Of a stretch of 64,000 bases of DNA, positions 25,045 through 33,317 are shown one piece after another (position 1 is the first letter of the stretch; every line of letters begins with the position of its first letter). The position numbers were made by a program, and so were the translations under genes. Source of the stretch: OLB11 sp041392835 (lineage in GTDB: Bacteria; Bacteroidota; Bacteroidia; Chitinophagales; Chitinophagaceae); NCBI GenBank assembly GCA_041392835.1, contig JAWKLF010000007.1, positions 56,714-120,713 on the forward strand. Direction: 5' to 3'. The notes under the pieces are model-generated. The model worked only from the letters and a program-made list of their open reading frames with translations, was not told where the DNA came from and made no database searches.

Positions 25045-25696
25045 TACAAAACGAATATTACAGATATTAAGAAAAGATTTTACGCTGGAATGGCGGCAAA
25101 AATATTCTATATATGGCATTTTACTCTATCTTACTTGTACTGTATTTGCTATAAAAATGATGGAAGAATTTCCGGAAGGAAGTATTTGGAATATGCTGTA
25201 TTGGATAATAATCATGTTTGTGACTGTAAATGCAGTAGCCAAAAGTTTTTTACAAGAACCTAAACAAAGAAATATATACTACTATACAATACATTCAGCA
25301 AGAGAAGTTATAGCTGCTAAACTTATTTATAATATTCTTTTATTGATTTTACTATCTGTACTTGCCTTTGTTTTATTTATACTCATGTTGGGGTTTCCTG
25401 TAGTAAAAATAAAGTTGTTTGCATTAATGATAGTTACAGGTGCATTTAGTTTTGCGGTGTTGTTTACAATGCTTTCGGCTATAGCTGGCAAAGCAGGAGG
25501 TAATGCTGCTCTAATAGCCATTTTAGGATTCCCACTTGTGATACCTCAATTGATAGTACTTTCGGATTTATCTAAACCGCTCATAGATACCATGCAGGTT
25601 ACAGGATGGTGGAAATTTTATTTTATATTAATAACATTAGATATTTTAATAATTTTTTTGTCTTATATCCTTTTCCCTTATTTGTGGAGAGAATAG
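25037..25696 (+). CDS. ccmB: Heme exporter membrane subunit CcmB
   Basis: This 219-residue membrane protein has six hydrophobic segments. It begins with ILRKDFTLEWRQKYSIYGILLY and contains FLQEPKQRNIYYYT and LGFPLVIPQLIVL, typical of CcmB, the membrane part of the CcmAB transporter needed for c-type cytochrome maturation. CcmA, CcmC and other ccm genes are not adjacent. Placement behind a GDSL hydrolase with an 8 bp overlap implies coupling, but no functional link is evident. Confidence 0.88.
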   Translation: MGSTKRILQILRKDFTLEWRQKYSIYGILLYLTCTVFAIKMMEEFPEGSIWNMLYWIIIMFVTVNAVAKSFLQEPKQRNIYYYTIHSAREVIAAKLIYNILLLILLSVLAFVLFILMLGFPVVKIKLFALMIVTGAFSFAVLFTMLSAIAGKAGGNAALIAILGFPLVIPQLIVLSDLSKPLIDTMQVTGWWKFYFILITLDILIIFLSYILFPYLWRE

Positions 25697-25743
25697 AAAA
25701 GTACTTTTGATAGTGTTTATGTCTTTTTAAGTAATTTTTTGAA

Positions 25744-25751
25744 TATATTTG
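25744..25751 (+). promoter_or_regulatory. -7 promoter box
   Basis: TATATTTG matches TAnnTTTG, 23 bp before ATG 25775. Confidence 0.5.
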
Positions 25752-25774
25752 TTCAAACATTAATTTATTTAAAA

Positions 25775-27844
25775 ATGAAAAAACTTTTATTATTATCTCT
25801 ATTCATGTTCAGTGCAATAGCTGTTATAAACGCACAGTACTGGCAAATACCAAATCCTAATGCGAATACTAATCCTAATGCATTAAACACAGATGATGAG
25901 TATCCATCTGGAAGCGGACTTCCTACAGGATGGTCAACTATTCTAAGCGGCTCTAATACCTCACCAAACTGGTCTGCTGCTCAAACAATTCCATTTTCTT
26001 TTTCTTTTAATGGGGCTCCTGCCACATCATATATTGTTTCGAGCTCTGGAGTTTTGACCTTTGATGTAGCCACTTCGTTGGCTGCACCAAGCTATACAAA
26101 AGCAGCGTTGCCAAATGCTTCAATTCCTAATAACTCGATATGTATTTGGGGTATGAATGGTTCAGGATCTAACGATTTGATTATGACTAAAGTTTTTGGC
26201 ACCACTCCCAATAGACAACTTTGGATACATTTTAATTCTTATGGCTATAACACGACCATGTCAGATGGTAGCAACTTTACGTATTGGAGCATTGTTTTAG
26301 AAGAAGGCAGTAATAATATTTACATAGTAGACCAACGTACAGGCGGATTTGCCAATACTAACAAAGTGTCTGCTGGTATACAAATAAATAATACTACAGC
26401 TTATAGTGTAGCAACTTCGCCTGATTTGCTTTCATTAGCTACTACAGACCCTTCGCCAGCCGACAATTCATATTATACTTTTATTTACGGTACACAACCA
26501 GCCTATGATGTTCAAGGTCTACAAGTTGCTACAGAAGATTTTGTAGTACAAGGAAATGTGGCACTTGCAGCAAAATTGCGCAATCTGGGTTCTACTACCA
26601 TTACATCACTTACACTCAATTATACCGTAGATGGTGGAAGTACCGTATCAGCTCCTATCACAGGTTTAAATATAGCACCTTTAGCTACTACAACCATTAC
26701 ACACACTACTCCTTGGAATGCTTCGGCGCTGGGTGCTCATACTATAAATATTTGGGCAAGCAATTTAAATGTTAGTAATGCAGATGCAAACACATCTAAT
26801 GATATGGCTACAAAAATGGTTTCTGTTTTAGTAGAAAAAGTAACAAGACTTCCTTTATTGGAAGTATTTACAAGTTCAACTTGCGCACCTTGCAAACCCG
26901 GTAATGAAAATTTACATAGCATTATAGATACTATAGATAAAAACAACTATGTTGTGGTTAAATTCCAACAAGATTTTCCTGGCAACGGAGATCCTTATAG
27001 AACGGTTGAATCTGTGAATCGAAGAAATTTTTATGCCATTAACTCTATACCACGCATGGAAATAGACGGCGGTTGGGATGGCAATGCCAGTAGCTTTTCG
27101 TATCCCTTGTATACAGGTTCTCGAGCCATACCAGCTCAATTTAAAATGGATGGAACTTATAAATTAAACAACAAATCAATGGATATGAATGTAAAATTTT
27201 CGCCATTGGCTCAAATAAGTGGCGCTAAACTTTATGTTGCTATCATAGAATCGTTAACAACACAAAATGTAGCTTCAAATGGTGAAACACAATTTACAAG
27301 TGTAATGAAAAAAATGATTCCTAACGAAAATGGAACGGCTATTTCAAGCTCCATTACCCCTGGTGTTTGGGATTCGCTTTCATTCACATATACATTTAAT
27401 GGCAATTATAGATTACCTGCTAATGGTTTAGCTGCCAATATTATTAACCACACGGTAGAACCTTCGGTTGAGAATTTTAATAATTTAAAAGTAATAGCAT
27501 GGGTACAAGGGAGCAACAAAAATGTGTATCAAGCTGTAAATTTAAAAAACCTAACGCCAGAAGCTACTGAAGATTTTTCTAAGAATTTTTCAAACATTTC
27601 AGTATCACCAAATCCTGCAACAAGTTTAATCAATTTAGATTTTACAACAGACCAATCTGAAGATTTATTTTATACTGTAATTGATGCTACAGGCAATGTG
27701 GTATTAAGTAAAGATTTAAAATCTTTAGCTGGTAAAAACCATATTCAAATAGATTTATCATCTATGGCATCTGGTATTTATCATATCATGATGTTCGATT
27801 CGCACCAGAATGCTCATATTGAAAAAGTAGTGCTTAGTCACTAA
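25775..27844 (+). CDS. Secreted Omp28-like thioredoxin-fold protein with T9SS sorting domain
   Basis: This protein of about 689 residues has a signal peptide (LLLLSLFMFSAIAVINAQ). A beta-rich N-terminal domain with many Ser, Thr and Asn runs to about 240. A CARDB-like stretch (LAAKLRNLGSTTITSL) follows, then an Omp28-type thioredoxin-like region starting LPLLEVFTSSTCAPCKPGNE with a Cys-x-x-Cys. The last 80 residues (ISVSPNPATSLINLDF ... GNHIQIDL-like block ... GIYHIMM) are a typical T9SS type A C-terminal domain, so the protein should be exported and attached to or released from the cell surface. The function is unknown. I chose ATG 25775 over a TTG at 25739. A terminator follows. Confidence 0.85.
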   Translation: MKKLLLLSLFMFSAIAVINAQYWQIPNPNANTNPNALNTDDEYPSGSGLPTGWSTILSGSNTSPNWSAAQTIPFSFSFNGAPATSYIVSSSGVLTFDVATSLAAPSYTKAALPNASIPNNSICIWGMNGSGSNDLIMTKVFGTTPNRQLWIHFNSYGYNTTMSDGSNFTYWSIVLEEGSNNIYIVDQRTGGFANTNKVSAGIQINNTTAYSVATSPDLLSLATTDPSPADNSYYTFIYGTQPAYDVQGLQVATEDFVVQGNVALAAKLRNLGSTTITSLTLNYTVDGGSTVSAPITGLNIAPLATTTITHTTPWNASALGAHTINIWASNLNVSNADANTSNDMATKMVSVLVEKVTRLPLLEVFTSSTCAPCKPGNENLHSIIDTIDKNNYVVVKFQQDFPGNGDPYRTVESVNRRNFYAINSIPRMEIDGGWDGNASSFSYPLYTGSRAIPAQFKMDGTYKLNNKSMDMNVKFSPLAQISGAKLYVAIIESLTTQNVASNGETQFTSVMKKMIPNENGTAISSSITPGVWDSLSFTYTFNGNYRLPANGLAANIINHTVEPSVENFNNLKVIAWVQGSNKNVYQAVNLKNLTPEATEDFSKNFSNISVSPNPATSLINLDFTTDQSEDLFYTVIDATGNVVLSKDLKSLAGKNHIQIDLSSMASGIYHIMMFDSHQNAHIEKVVLSH

Positions 27845-27864
27845 TAGAAATCATCTTTTATTAT

Positions 27865-27897
27865 AAAAATGCCTCAAGCAATTGAGGCATTTTTTTT
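27865..27897 (+). terminator. Rho-independent terminator
   Basis: AAAAATGCCTCAA pairs with TTGAGGCATTTTT with a short loop and T-run, 20 bp after the stop at 27844. Confidence 0.85.
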
Positions 27898-27997
27898 ATT
27901 ATTGATTTTCAAACGGACTTATACTCTACAAAAAAGTTTGACAATAGACTGACTAAAGATTGACAATTGGATGACCGTATTTTGCAATACCTGTAAG

Positions 27998-28005
27998 TAC
28001 TTTTG
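27998..28005 (+). promoter_or_regulatory. -7 promoter box
   Basis: TACTTTTG matches TAnnTTTG, 21 bp before ATG 28027. Confidence 0.5.
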
Positions 28006-28026
28006 GATTATAAAAATAAATATAAT

Positions 28027-29862
28027 ATGAAAAAAATAATTGTACTTGCGTTCCTCTTACTAAGTTTTTTTAGTAAGAAAAATTTTGCCCAAGCCTATGT
28101 ATTAGGAGATATAACGGCATTTGCATCCTTTACTGCCATGCACGATTCAACGCAATGCGGCACCACAGCTTTCGACTCTTGGGCTTTTACTGTTACCAAT
28201 TCTTTTATAGGCGATTCTATCATCATCAAAGACCAAAATTTTGGTACTATTTTAGCATTTGATGTGAATACTACGGGGCAAAACCCTTGGAATACAACTT
28301 TGAATGCTAACGCACTTATTCCGTTTGTTCCAGACGACCAAATTGCAAACAATTTTGCTAACTTTTTTGGGCCTACCATAAAAATCATTTCAGGTCCAGA
28401 TACTATCTACAACATCAATCCTTTTTTTCAATTTTTTGTTCCCAACCCTTGTACCTATAATACCATTACTGGCAGAGTATATGTCGATAATAATAATGAC
28501 TGCTCATATAATGCTGGAGATGTTGCATTAAATGCAATACCTGTTAACAGCACAGCTAACTTATCGAGCGCTGCTGGAACCTATACAGCCTATGGCTATA
28601 CAAACACAGGTGGCACCTATTCTACTAAAGTACAAGAGTCGTGGATGACTTCTGTAAATGTGTCTATTCCATCTTTTTATCAATTTATATTTCCATCTAC
28701 TACATGCTCCCCTACCTCCTATACTTTTACTAACTTACCTCAAATAAATGCTGATTTTTCATTGCAATGTACGAGCAATGTTGATGTGCAAGCTTCAGGC
28801 TCTGGACCTATAAATGCCAGACCCAATATACCATTTTTAATACACCCTATGGTGAGCAACACAGGATGTGACTCCGCTTCTGGAATACTTACTTTGATAA
28901 AAGATCCGAATACAGTATATAATGCTTCATTAAGCAACAACCCTGCTAGCTATGTTAATGGCGATACGTTAAAATGGAATTATACCAATCTAAGTAATTT
29001 AACGAATGGTGCATACTGGAATAGTTATTTTTCAAGTGTTCACCTTACACCTTCTAGCACAGTCAATATTGGCGATACGTTATGCTTTACTGTGTTTTCT
29101 ACTATACCGAGTACTGATATTAATGTTGCAAATAATCAATTTTCATTTTGCATACCAGTTGTAAACTCATACGACCCTAATATCAAAGAGGTAAGCCCAA
29201 AAGGTATAGGCGCAAATGGCAACATAGCACCAACAACAGATTTATTGAATTATACCATTCATTTTCAAAATACTGGAACGGCACCAGCAATCAATGTATA
29301 TATTATTGATACATTAAGCACTAATGTAGATGCTTCATCGCTTCGTATTATTGGAGCCTCACACAACATGAGCCCACAATGGCTTAGCCCAAATGTAGTT
29401 CGTTTTAATTTTAATAATATTTCCCTTCCAGACAGTACGACAAATGAAGAACATAGTCATGGACAAGTGCGATTTACTATTAAACCCAAAGCTGGATTAA
29501 GTATTGGTTCTCAAATAAAAAATAAAGCGCATATCTATTTTGATGCAAACCCTGCTATTGTTACGAATACAGCATTAAATACGATTTATAATCCTAGTTC
29601 TGTAGAAAGTATATATGCCGATAACATATTGAATCTATATCCTAATCCAACAAATACGCATCTAAACATTGACTTCAAAAAACCAATTCATTCGGATAAT
29701 GTTTTTGTGGAAATATATACACTCAATGGTCAAATAGTAAAACGTGCTAGTTTAAACTCAAGTAAAATGCAAATCAATGTAAACGACTTAGGTGCAGGCA
29801 TGTATTTTATAAAAATAAAAGGTGACTCTGAAACTTATATAAGCAAGTTTATAAAAGAATAA
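28027..29862 (+). CDS. Large secreted protein with DUF7619-like repeat and T9SS sorting domain
   Basis: This protein of about 611 residues has a signal peptide (VLAFLLLSFFSKKNFAQ). The N-terminal region begins with TAFASFTAMHDSTQCGT. A SdrD/Cna-B-like block follows (TGRVYVDNNNDCSYNAGD). Near 380-510 is the conserved SYDPNIKEVSPKG block with NYTIHFQNTGTAPA and KAHIYFDANPAIVTN, characteristic of a domain found before T9SS tails in Bacteroidota. The tail is LNLYPNPTNTHLNIDF ... GMYFIKI. The predicted location is the cell surface or outside the cell. The specific role is unknown. The longer reading from 28003 would start on top of the promoter, so ATG 28027 is preferred. Confidence 0.82.
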   Translation: MKKIIVLAFLLLSFFSKKNFAQAYVLGDITAFASFTAMHDSTQCGTTAFDSWAFTVTNSFIGDSIIIKDQNFGTILAFDVNTTGQNPWNTTLNANALIPFVPDDQIANNFANFFGPTIKIISGPDTIYNINPFFQFFVPNPCTYNTITGRVYVDNNNDCSYNAGDVALNAIPVNSTANLSSAAGTYTAYGYTNTGGTYSTKVQESWMTSVNVSIPSFYQFIFPSTTCSPTSYTFTNLPQINADFSLQCTSNVDVQASGSGPINARPNIPFLIHPMVSNTGCDSASGILTLIKDPNTVYNASLSNNPASYVNGDTLKWNYTNLSNLTNGAYWNSYFSSVHLTPSSTVNIGDTLCFTVFSTIPSTDINVANNQFSFCIPVVNSYDPNIKEVSPKGIGANGNIAPTTDLLNYTIHFQNTGTAPAINVYIIDTLSTNVDASSLRIIGASHNMSPQWLSPNVVRFNFNNISLPDSTTNEEHSHGQVRFTIKPKAGLSIGSQIKNKAHIYFDANPAIVTNTALNTIYNPSSVESIYADNILNLYPNPTNTHLNIDFKKPIHSDNVFVEIYTLNGQIVKRASLNSSKMQINVNDLGAGMYFIKIKGDSETYISKFIKE

Positions 29863-29881
29863 GTAATTGAAATTGATTTAT

Positions 29882-29927
29882 AAAAACGTTCGCCACAAAC
29901 ATTTCTTTTGTAGTGTACGTTTTTTTA
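29882..29927 (+). terminator. Possible terminator
   Basis: AAAAACGT pairs with ACGTTTTT around an inner ACAAA/TTTGT stem with an internal loop, ending in T residues. The structure is imperfect. Confidence 0.4.
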
Positions 29928-29939
29928 TTTTTATGTATA

Positions 29940-29976
29940 TGTAAGCTCCCCCAAAAATAGTACGTTTTAAAAGTAG
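29940..29976 (+). repeat. Left terminal inverted repeat of the IS
   Basis: It starts TGTAAGCTCCCC and runs to AAAAGTAGA. It matches the reverse complement of 31189-31225 with a few mismatches and one indel. Confidence 0.8.
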
Positions 29977-30008
29977 ACAAAATTTGTTAATTTTAAAATC
30001 GTAATACA

Positions 30009-30275
30009 ATGAAGAAAAGTAAATTTAATCACAATCAGATTGCCTCTATTCTAAAGGAATTTGATACTGGCAAGTCAGTAGAGGATATATCCAGAGAACA
30101 TGGCGTAAGTAAGGCAACGTTTTACAAATGGCGTCAGCGCTATGGAGGTATGGATGCAAGCGAACTTAAACGGGTCAAAGAGTTGGAATATGAGAATGCT
30201 CGTTTAAAGCGTATGTATGCCAATTTAGCGATGGAGTTAGATGTAGCTAAATACATTATTGAAAAAAAGCTTTAA
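30009..30275 (+). CDS. IS3-family transposase OrfA
   Basis: This 88-residue protein has an N-terminal helix-turn-helix (NHNQIASILKEF ... VSKATFYKWRQRYGGM) and a leucine-zipper-like coiled coil (ELKRVKELEYENARLKRMY). This is the standard OrfA that binds the IS ends and joins OrfB by programmed frameshifting. It is intact here, but its partner is broken. A lone OrfA could act as an inhibitor of related IS copies elsewhere. Confidence 0.9.
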   Translation: MKKSKFNHNQIASILKEFDTGKSVEDISREHGVSKATFYKWRQRYGGMDASELKRVKELEYENARLKRMYANLAMELDVAKYIIEKKL

Positions 30276-30283
30276 AGCCTTGC

Positions 30284-31110
30284 ATGAAGCGCAGTATACT
30301 TACTGAGCTAAAGAAAGAACGGCCCAAAGACATCAGCAAGGCGTGTCGCATACTCAAGACAAGTAAGAGTGCATTTATTTACCAATCGGTGAAGGATGAT
30401 AGCTATTTGGAAAATCAATTATTGGAATTAAGTTCTGCTCATCACTCGAGAAGGGTTTTTGGAAGTATTATTTTAGGTTGAGAAATCAAGGAGATACAAC
30501 AAATCATAAGCGCATGCATAGAGTATATAAGCAGATGGGTCTATCCCTACGCAGAAAGGCAAAGAAGCGTTTGCCACAGCGAATAAAGGAAAGTTTGGAG
30601 ACTCCCTCATTTTTTACGCATACTTGGAGTATTGATTTTATGAGTGATGCCTTGAGTAATGGCAGTAAGTTTCGTTCATTTAATGTGATTGATGATTTTA
30701 ACCGCGAGGTACTATTTATAGAAATTGATTACTCACTTAAATCGAGTAGAGTGATATGGGTGCTACGTCATTTAATCAACAGATATGGTAAACCACAAAA
30801 AATCCGTATGGACAATGGGCCTGAATTTATAGCCAAATTGGCGAGTGAATTTAGTCAGATGTGATATAGAGTTTAAATATATAGAGCCAGGCAAACCCAC
30901 TCAGAACGCGTTTATTGAGCGATTCAATAGAAGCTATCGGGAGGCTATATTGGATGCTCATCTATTCAAGGATATAGAAGAAGTCCGGAGAAGTGACCGA
31001 GGAGTGGATTAGCGACTATAATCAACATAAGACCACATGATGCCTTAGGGGTATGGCCCTCAGCAGTATCGAAAAAAATGAAAGAAATCAAACACCTTCC
31101 TTTGGGGCTC
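30284..31110 (+). pseudogene. IS3-family transposase OrfB, frameshifted
   Basis: The integrase-type transposase reading frame is broken at least four times. It runs from 30284 to a stop at 30481 and shifts frame near the T-run at about 30456-30462. It continues through the open stretch ending at 30864, resumes out of frame with CDIEFKYIEPGKPTQNAFIERFNRSYREAI, shifts again near 30985 (VTEEWISDYNQHK), and once more before PHDALGVWP. The catalytic residues are still encoded: Asp in TWSIDFMSDA, Asp in RMDNGPEF and Glu in FIERFNRS. Inactivation is therefore recent and due to indels rather than loss of the active site. Confidence 0.88.
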
Positions 31111-31153
31111 CGTTCAGCTTCGGCTCCGCCTTCGCTTCACTACGCCCCAAAAG
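31101..31153. other. GC-rich hairpin inside the IS right end
   Basis: TTTGGGGC near 31101 can pair with GCCCCAAA near 31144, enclosing a locally GC-rich segment (GCTTCGGCTCCGCC) unlike the surrounding AT-rich DNA. It may terminate transposase transcription. Confidence 0.45.
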
Positions 31154-31188
31154 ACCTAAACCAAAATATCAAAATATGAATAAGAAAT

Positions 31189-31225
31189 TCTACTTTTGAA
31201 GTGTACTAAAAATGGGGAGCCTACA
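31189..31225 (-). repeat. Right terminal inverted repeat of the IS
   Basis: The reverse complement starts TGTAGGCTCCCC and shares TAGTAC and CAAAAGTAGA blocks with the left end. It contains the outward-facing TACTTTTG box. Confidence 0.8.
31191..31198 (+). promoter_or_regulatory. Outward -7 promoter box in the IS right end
   Basis: TACTTTTG matches TAnnTTTG and points out of the IS toward the gene starting at 31250, 51 bp away. No clear -33 TTG is seen. Confidence 0.4.
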
Positions 31226-31249
31226 TATATTTATATAAAATTTTCAAGC

Positions 31250-33283
31250 ATGAAAACAAGCTTATACGTATTGTTGTTTATGGTATGCTTTTCAGTATTT
31301 GCACAAGCAAGCCCTTTTATTACCAAATGGGATTTGAACCAACCCGGTTCTGGGCCAACACAAATTACTTTTGGAGTAAGCACCTCTGGTATAGTAAACT
31401 ATACTTGGGAAACCATACCAGCAGGCACTATGGGCTCTGGCACCTTTACAGGAGCTACAGCTACTATCACAGGCCTACCGAGTGGTGCCACTATACGTTT
31501 AAGTATAGATAGTGCTAATTTTAGTGCTATCAAAATCAGTAATGGTGCTGACAAACAAAGACTTTTAGGTGTGGAACAATGGGGAAGCACCAATTGGAAC
31601 AGCATGGAAAATGCTTTTAGTGGATGCTACAATATAAATATAAGTGCCTTAGACATACCGGATTTATCCAATGTAACAAATATGTCCCATTGCTTTGAAA
31701 ATTGTACATCCTTGACAATCTTTAATAATATTAATAATTGGGATGTGAGTAATATAACTAATATGTCAAGTTTATTTGCAGAAGCAATTCAGTTTAATCA
31801 CGCAATCAATAATTGGGATGTGAGTAATGTAACGGATATGAGTTTTATGTTTTCCAAGCAATATTTTGCAAATCCATCTGCTTTTAATCAAGCAATCGGA
31901 AATTGGGATGTGAGTAATGTAACGAATATGAGTTATATGTTTTTGGGAGCCAATTCCTTTAATCAAGCATTAAACAATTGGGATGTGAGTAATGTAACGG
32001 ACATGAGAGATATGTTTTGGGGTGCTAGCTCCTTTAATCAACCTATTGGAAATTGGGATGTGAGTAATGTAACGAATATGACAGCTATGTTTTACAACGC
32101 AAGTTCATTCGATCAACCTATTGGGAATTGGGATGTGAGTAATGTAACTCTTATGAATGCAATGTTTGCATATGCAAGCTCCTTTAATCAACCTATTAAT
32201 AATTGGGACGTGAGCAATGTAACTGGTATGAATGGGATGTTCTCGTATGCCAGTTCATTTAATCTGTCATTAAACAATTGGCAACTTAATTCCTCAGTTG
32301 ACCTAAATGGGATGCTTGATTTTTCTGGTATAAACTGTCAAAAATATTCCCAAACATTAATCGCATGGGCCAACAATCCCAACTGCCCTATGAATAGAAC
32401 TCTTGGAGCAGGTTTTATACATTATGGTATTAATGCTGTTAATGGTAGAAATTTTCTAATCAATACAAAAAATTGGATAATTTCAGGAGATGTAGCAGTT
32501 AATGCTTTTTGTTGTTTGCCATCTGCAACCAATTTGAACATAAATTCTTGCAATAATTACTCTTTTAATAATCAAGTATTGACAACCAGTGGTACATACT
32601 ACGACACTCTATTGAACGCCTCTGGATGTGATAGTATAATAACGTTGAATCTTACCATCTTGAATTCTTCTTTTAGTTCTTTCAACCAATCATCTTGTAA
32701 TGCCTTTCTATTTAATGGACAGACGCTTACTGCCAGTGGTACTTATTATGACACTTTATTGAATGTTTTTGGTTGTGATAGTAATATAACGTTGAATCTT
32801 ACCATCTTAAATTCACCCGATACATCTATTACCAAAAACGGCGATACACTTAGCAGCAATGCTGTAGGTGCCACATACCAGTGGATAACTTGCAATCCGT
32901 TTGCCACTATATCAGGTGCAACCAGTGCGTCATATCAGGTAACTGCCAATGGTCAATATGCTCTAATAGTCAGTCAGAATGGATGTGTGGATACGTCAAA
33001 TTGTATTGCATTTACCAATGTAGGAATTCATACTACAAACAAAAATCATTCTATTCGTATAGTTCCCAATCCTAACAATGGCTCTTTTATTATTAGCAAT
33101 GATGAACTATTTCATAATGCTTCAATAAAAATATTTTCGCCATGGGGGCAAATGGTGTATGAGAAAAACATGTTGCATGATAAGCAAATTGCTATTAGTA
33201 TTGCTTCTTTAGCAAAGGGTATTTATTATGTAGTAGTGCAAGAAGAAGACAAAACCTACCAAATGAAAATGGTAAAGGAGTAA
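31250..33283 (+). CDS. BspA-like surface protein with DUF285 repeats and T9SS tail
   Basis: This protein of about 677 residues has a signal peptide (LYVLLFMVCFSVFAQ). After an N-terminal beta region come seven DUF285 repeats of 25 residues each (NWDVSNVTNM, then MF, then SFNQ), encoded at 31736-32275, with a weak eighth. These Leu-rich-repeat-like units occur in BspA adhesins. Two near-identical SGTYYDTLLN ... GCDS ... TLNLTILN blocks follow at about 440-525, then a T9SS tail (IRIVPNPNNGSFIIS ... GIYYVVV). An adhesive or matrix role is likely. The start ATG 31250 gives a good signal peptide; the longer frame reaches into the IS. Confidence 0.88.
   Translation: MKTSLYVLLFMVCFSVFAQASPFITKWDLNQPGSGPTQITFGVSTSGIVNYTWETIPAGTMGSGTFTGATATITGLPSGATIRLSIDSANFSAIKISNGADKQRLLGVEQWGSTNWNSMENAFSGCYNINISALDIPDLSNVTNMSHCFENCTSLTIFNNINNWDVSNITNMSSLFAEAIQFNHAINNWDVSNVTDMSFMFSKQYFANPSAFNQAIGNWDVSNVTNMSYMFLGANSFNQALNNWDVSNVTDMRDMFWGASSFNQPIGNWDVSNVTNMTAMFYNASSFDQPIGNWDVSNVTLMNAMFAYASSFNQPINNWDVSNVTGMNGMFSYASSFNLSLNNWQLNSSVDLNGMLDFSGINCQKYSQTLIAWANNPNCPMNRTLGAGFIHYGINAVNGRNFLINTKNWIISGDVAVNAFCCLPSATNLNINSCNNYSFNNQVLTTSGTYYDTLLNASGCDSIITLNLTILNSSFSSFNQSSCNAFLFNGQTLTASGTYYDTLLNVFGCDSNITLNLTILNSPDTSITKNGDTLSSNAVGATYQWITCNPFATISGATSASYQVTANGQYALIVSQNGCVDTSNCIAFTNVGIHTTNKNHSIRIVPNPNNGSFIISNDELFHNASIKIFSPWGQMVYEKNMLHDKQIAISIASLAKGIYYVVVQEEDKTYQMKMVKE
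31736..32275 (+). repeat. Tandem DUF285-coding repeats, 75 bp period
   Basis: Seven in-frame units begin with AATTGGGATGTGAG at 31736, 31811, 31901, 31976, 32051, 32126 and 32201. The spacing is 75 bp except one 90 bp unit. A diverged eighth begins at 32276. The high DNA identity suggests recent unit duplication. Confidence 0.92.
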
Positions 33284-33317
33284 ATGAAAAAGTATTTATA
33301 AGCCGTTCAAAAAAGCT

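Larger units (their letters stand above)
29940..31225 (+). mobile_element. Decayed IS3-family insertion sequence, 1286 bp
   Basis: The element is bounded by imperfect terminal inverted repeats beginning TGTAAGCTCCCC (left) and, on the opposite strand, TGTAGGCTCCCC (right). Both continue into TAGTAC and AAAAGTAGA blocks. The bases TATA flank both sides and could be a 4 bp target duplication, although the area is AT-rich. Inside are an intact orfA and an orfB broken by several frameshifts. The element should be unable to move by itself. Its right end is 24 bp from the start of the DUF285 gene. Confidence 0.88.

Noticed and set aside
31736..32275. Regular 75 bp repeats considered as a CRISPR array
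   Set aside because: They are continuous in-frame protein repeats (DUF285) with no spacers and no cas genes.
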